This document shows positions 49,216-51,577 of a stretch of DNA of 51,577 bases, one piece after another. Position numbers and translations under genes: made by a program. The notes under the pieces were generated by a model. The model ran no database searches. It was not told where the DNA came from and worked only from the letters and a program-made list of their open reading frames with translations. How positions within the stretch are numbered: the first letter of the stretch is position 1; every line of letters begins with the position of its first letter. Source of the DNA: Bacillus sp. UNC438CL73TsuS30 (GTDB lineage: Bacteria; Bacillota; Bacilli; Bacillales; Cytobacillaceae); the NCBI RefSeq assembly GCF_000482325.1, contig NZ_AXVA01000029.1, positions 1-51,577 of the forward strand, written 5' to 3'.

Positions 49216-50643
49216 TTAAGATGTCCTATATACACTTATTAGACCACTTTGTAAAAAGCCTCCGCCCTGAAACCGTGCACCGCTCTCCATTAATTTCACA
49301 AGATTTCGTATTTGTCCTTCCGTAATTCGTTCCCCTTTTAGCAGCAGCGGTATACCTGGGGGATAAGGAATAATGGTTTCCGCAGACACTTGGGCAACTG
49401 AATCCAAGAGTGGGATTTTTCTTTCCTTCAAAACTTCCATTTTTCTATAAGAGATGGCCAGTCCCGTGATTTTTTGTTCAATCTTCTTAGTTTCTATATT
49501 TATCTCATTATCTGTAATACCCTCTAAAACCTTTTGAATGCTCCTCGCCGTTTCTTCAAAAGCATAGATTTGATTTTCCTTAAGCAAAGGGAGAATCATC
49601 AGTACGTTATGTGGGTCTGCAAGTTCCGTAAAAATCCCCTGCTCCTCCAATTTGCTTTGAAGGTCAAATCCACTAAGATGGCTGGTAGACTGAATTGTTA
49701 TTTTCAACGGGTCACCTAAATGATTAGGATAAGTTAAGACTTTTATACCTGCAATCTTTTTGAGTAATTCCTTAAATCGATTTCTTTCCTTTAAAAGATA
49801 TAGTACATCCCTGTGTTGGTAGGAGGATAGATAATGCCTTGCTATATCTAATGATGCCATAATCGGATAGGATGGGCTGCTCGATTGAAGAATTTGCAAG
49901 TAATCTTTGACCCTATCCATTTGAATTCGATTTCCATTTACATGCAAATAAGATCCCATCGTCATAGCAGGGAGTGTTTTATGTGCAGATTGAACGACAA
50001 TATCAGCCCCTAATTGTACAGCTGAAGAAGGAAAAGGACTGCCTACAATAAAATGAGGTCCATGTGCCTCATCTACTAATACAGGAATATTATGTATGTG
50101 CGCATAGTTTATAATACTTTCTAAATCGTATACCATCCCGTAGTAATTAGGATAGGTTAAGATCAATGCACGGGCATTAGGATATAAATCAATTGCTTCC
50201 TTTACTGTTTCTAAATGAACACCTGAAGCAACTTTCCACTCATTATCTATCTCCGGTTCTAAAAAAATCGGATTTACCTTCGCTAACTGTAACCCATTTA
50301 CTACCGATTTATGACAATTCCTTTGAACAAGCACAAGATCATTTTCGCGGCAAGCCGCCATGATCATTGCCAAATTTCCAACTGTCGATCCATTAATAAG
50401 AAAAAAACTGCTTCTGGTTTGATATAGGTCTTGTAGAAGCTGTTCAGCCTCCAAAATGGCTCCCTCAGGTGAGTGCAAATCATCTAATCCTGAGAGTTCT
50501 GTCGCATCGAGCTTAAGGATTTGCTCGAAATAATCCTTTGCGATCGTCCCATATTTGTGCCCCGGTACATGAAAGGAAATTGGACTTTTGTTGATGTGTT
50601 CTACTAATGCTTGATAAAGTGGGATTTTTTGTTGGTTTTTCAT
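49216..50643 (-). CDS. yaaO: PLP-dependent Orn/Lys/Arg decarboxylase-family protein (YaaO)
   Basis: A 475-residue fold-type I PLP enzyme. The N-terminal half carries [38 protein letters not shown] and the PLP lysine in [13 protein letters not shown] near residue 220. The C-terminal domain includes [14 protein letters not shown]. By homology it decarboxylates a basic amino acid (arginine or lysine), possibly for polyamines; the exact substrate cannot be read. It sits between csfB and tmk as in B. subtilis. Confidence 0.9.
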   Translation of the reverse strand: MKNQQKIPLYQALVEHINKSPISFHVPGHKYGTIAKDYFEQILKLDATELSGLDDLHSPEGAILEAEQLLQDLYQTRSSFFLINGSTVGNLAMIMAACRENDLVLVQRNCHKSVVNGLQLAKVNPIFLEPEIDNEWKVASGVHLETVKEAIDLYPNARALILTYPNYYGMVYDLESIINYAHIHNIPVLVDEAHGPHFIVGSPFPSSAVQLGADIVVQSAHKTLPAMTMGSYLHVNGNRIQMDRVKDYLQILQSSSPSYPIMASLDIARHYLSSYQHRDVLYLLKERNRFKELLKKIAGIKVLTYPNHLGDPLKITIQSTSHLSGFDLQSKLEEQGIFTELADPHNVLMILPLLKENQIYAFEETARSIQKVLEGITDNEINIETKKIEQKITGLAISYRKMEVLKERKIPLLDSVAQVSAETIIPYPPGIPLLLKGERITEGQIRNLVKLMESGARFQGGGFLQSGLISVYRTS

Positions 50644-50711
50644 TTACGTTACATCCTTAAAAGAGTCTTATCTATTTTATCAAAAGATTGATTTCTTTCC
50701 CATTTGTTTGC

Positions 50712-50737
50712 AAAAAAATAAAGTCCTAAAAGGACTT
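50712..50737 (-). terminator. Terminator after csfB
   Basis: AAGTCC/GGACTT stem, TTTTA loop, then TATTTTTTTG on the minus strand. Confidence 0.85.
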
Positions 50738-50739
50738 GG

Positions 50740-50943
50740 CTAAGAAAATATCTCCGGTGTAGTGATCTTTTTTAGTTGTTTTAAAAAGTATTTATATTTT
50801 GGGTCACTGGTTTCTGTATTAATTAAGTCTTTTTCACATTCCATGCAGATAAATGACGTGTATAGATGTATACCTTTCGGTTTTAGCTGATCACAAATAA
50901 CACACGTTTCCTCATGATATTTTTGTGCAAAAATTGAACTCAA
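50740..50943 (-). CDS. csfB: Anti-sigmaG/sigmaE factor CsfB (Gin)
   Basis: A 67-residue zinc-binding anti-sigma factor that keeps sigmaG silent in the early forespore. Two CxxC pairs, CVICDQLKPKGIHLY and FICMECEKDL, form the zinc site, followed by TSDPKYKYFLKQLKKI. The ORF is open to 50994, but GGAGGTGG lies 5 nt before a TTG at 50943, which gives nearly the length of B. subtilis CsfB (64). A sigmaF-type promoter lies immediately upstream. Confidence 0.93.
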   Translation of the reverse strand: MSSIFAQKYHEETCVICDQLKPKGIHLYTSFICMECEKDLINTETSDPKYKYFLKQLKKITTPEIFS

Positions 50944-50963
50944 TTTGTCCACCTCCATACACC

Positions 50964-50992
50964 CATTCTTCCCTAAATTAGCAATTGTATAC
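50964..50992 (-). promoter_or_regulatory. csfB promoter, sigmaF type
   Basis: Minus-strand GTATA (50988-50992), 14-bp spacer, GGGAAGAATG (50964-50973). Both boxes fit GYATA and GGNNANAHTR fully; the spacer is one shorter than the usual 15. The implied leader is only about 13 nt. Confidence 0.75.
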
Positions 50993-51056
50993 AATTTTTC
51001 GAATAGTCTCTTTCAGGGGTTCCTGTTTCTTAGTTTATGCCCTCTTTCGGAATTGG

Positions 51057-51072
51057 GTGTATGTCTATACAC
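51057..51072. other. Perfect 6-bp inverted repeat upstream of csfB
   Basis: GTGTAT and ATACAC with a 4-base loop, about 110 bp upstream of csfB and 125 bp downstream of the rrn terminator. Function unknown. Confidence 0.35.
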
Positions 51073-51195
51073 GATTTCTTTTCAAATACTTCGTACTTTT
51101 TTAGAGTTTTTTACTTTAGCCGGTTTTACCTTCTGATTTTGGGCATCTACATTCCAGATCCATACCCTTTGCCTCAGTGCTCTCTTAATTCCAAT

Positions 51196-51228
51196 GCAAA
51201 AAGGACAAACCATATCAGGTTGTCCTTC
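51196..51228 (-). terminator. rrn operon terminator after 5S rRNA
   Basis: AAGGACAACC/GGTTTGTCCTT stem followed by TTTTTG on the minus strand, a few bases after the 5S gene. Confidence 0.85.
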
Positions 51229-51233
51229 ATTAT

Positions 51234-51350
<117 letters not shown>

Positions 51351-51431
51351 CTATTTTGTTTGAGGTATCATTCCCTCAAAACTAGATAATACAGAAGAAG
51401 TTTTTAGTAAAAACGAGTTCACCTTAAGACT

Positions 51432-51577
<146 letters not shown>

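Overview
This window is a conserved, origin-proximal chromosome segment from an endospore-forming Bacillaceae species. It is shown in reverse, so nearly every gene reads on the minus strand. Gene order follows the Bacillus subtilis block from rrn-csfB through lysS almost gene for gene. The protein sequences are clearly Bacillus-like but not B. subtilis; a Neobacillus/Mesobacillus-type relative is my inference, not something I could test. Direction, product and order are reliable for almost all genes. Many starts were moved from the longest ORF by Shine-Dalgarno (SD) position and remembered family length. Several of these are TTG or GTG starts.

Layout from the right end (transcription runs right to left): the 3' end of 23S rRNA and a complete 5S rRNA; csfB, a PLP decarboxylase (yaaO type), tmk, darA, holB, ricT, yabA, trmN6, yazA, rsmI; then abrB, the only plus-strand protein gene; metS, a parS-like site, tatD, yabE, rnmV, rsmA; a 52-bp tandem-repeat block; yabG, veg, sspF, ispE; a 200-bp dispersed repeat; purR, ridA, spoVG, glmU, prs, ctc, pth, fin, mfd, spoVT, a SpoVB/MurJ-like flippase, yabN, rqcP, yabP, yabQ, divIC, yabR, spoIIE, yabS, prkD, tilS, hprT, ftsH, coaX, hslO, yacD, cysK, folP-folB-folK-yazB-dusB and lysS. 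The left edge carries tandem promoters and the leader of a second rrn operon whose 16S gene lies outside.

Functionally the window joins housekeeping (translation, folate, PRPP/UDP-GlcNAc supply, tRNA and rRNA modification, replication control by YabA/DarA/HolB) with sporulation. Promoter-like sequences for Spo0A-sigmaA (spoIIE, 21-bp spacer), sigmaH (spoVG), sigmaF (csfB, fin), sigmaE (yabP), sigmaG (spoVT, sspF) and sigmaK (yabG) can all be read directly, so most of the sporulation cascade is represented.

Compared with B. subtilis the window lacks pabB/pabA/pabC between cysK and folP, yaaR between darA and holB, xpaC-yaaN next to csfB, and the two tRNAs between yabR and spoIIE. No mobile element, prophage or CRISPR array was found. 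The least ordinary signals are: an apparently circularly permuted VWA domain in YabS; a 52-bp tandem array of inverted motifs between rsmA and yabG; a family of TGTCTA-bounded repeats, two of which are collapsed into matching 5' leaders of mfd and the flippase gene and one of which supplies the ispE stop codon; a nested palindrome covering the yabP ribosome-binding site; and the parS-like palindrome between metS and tatD.
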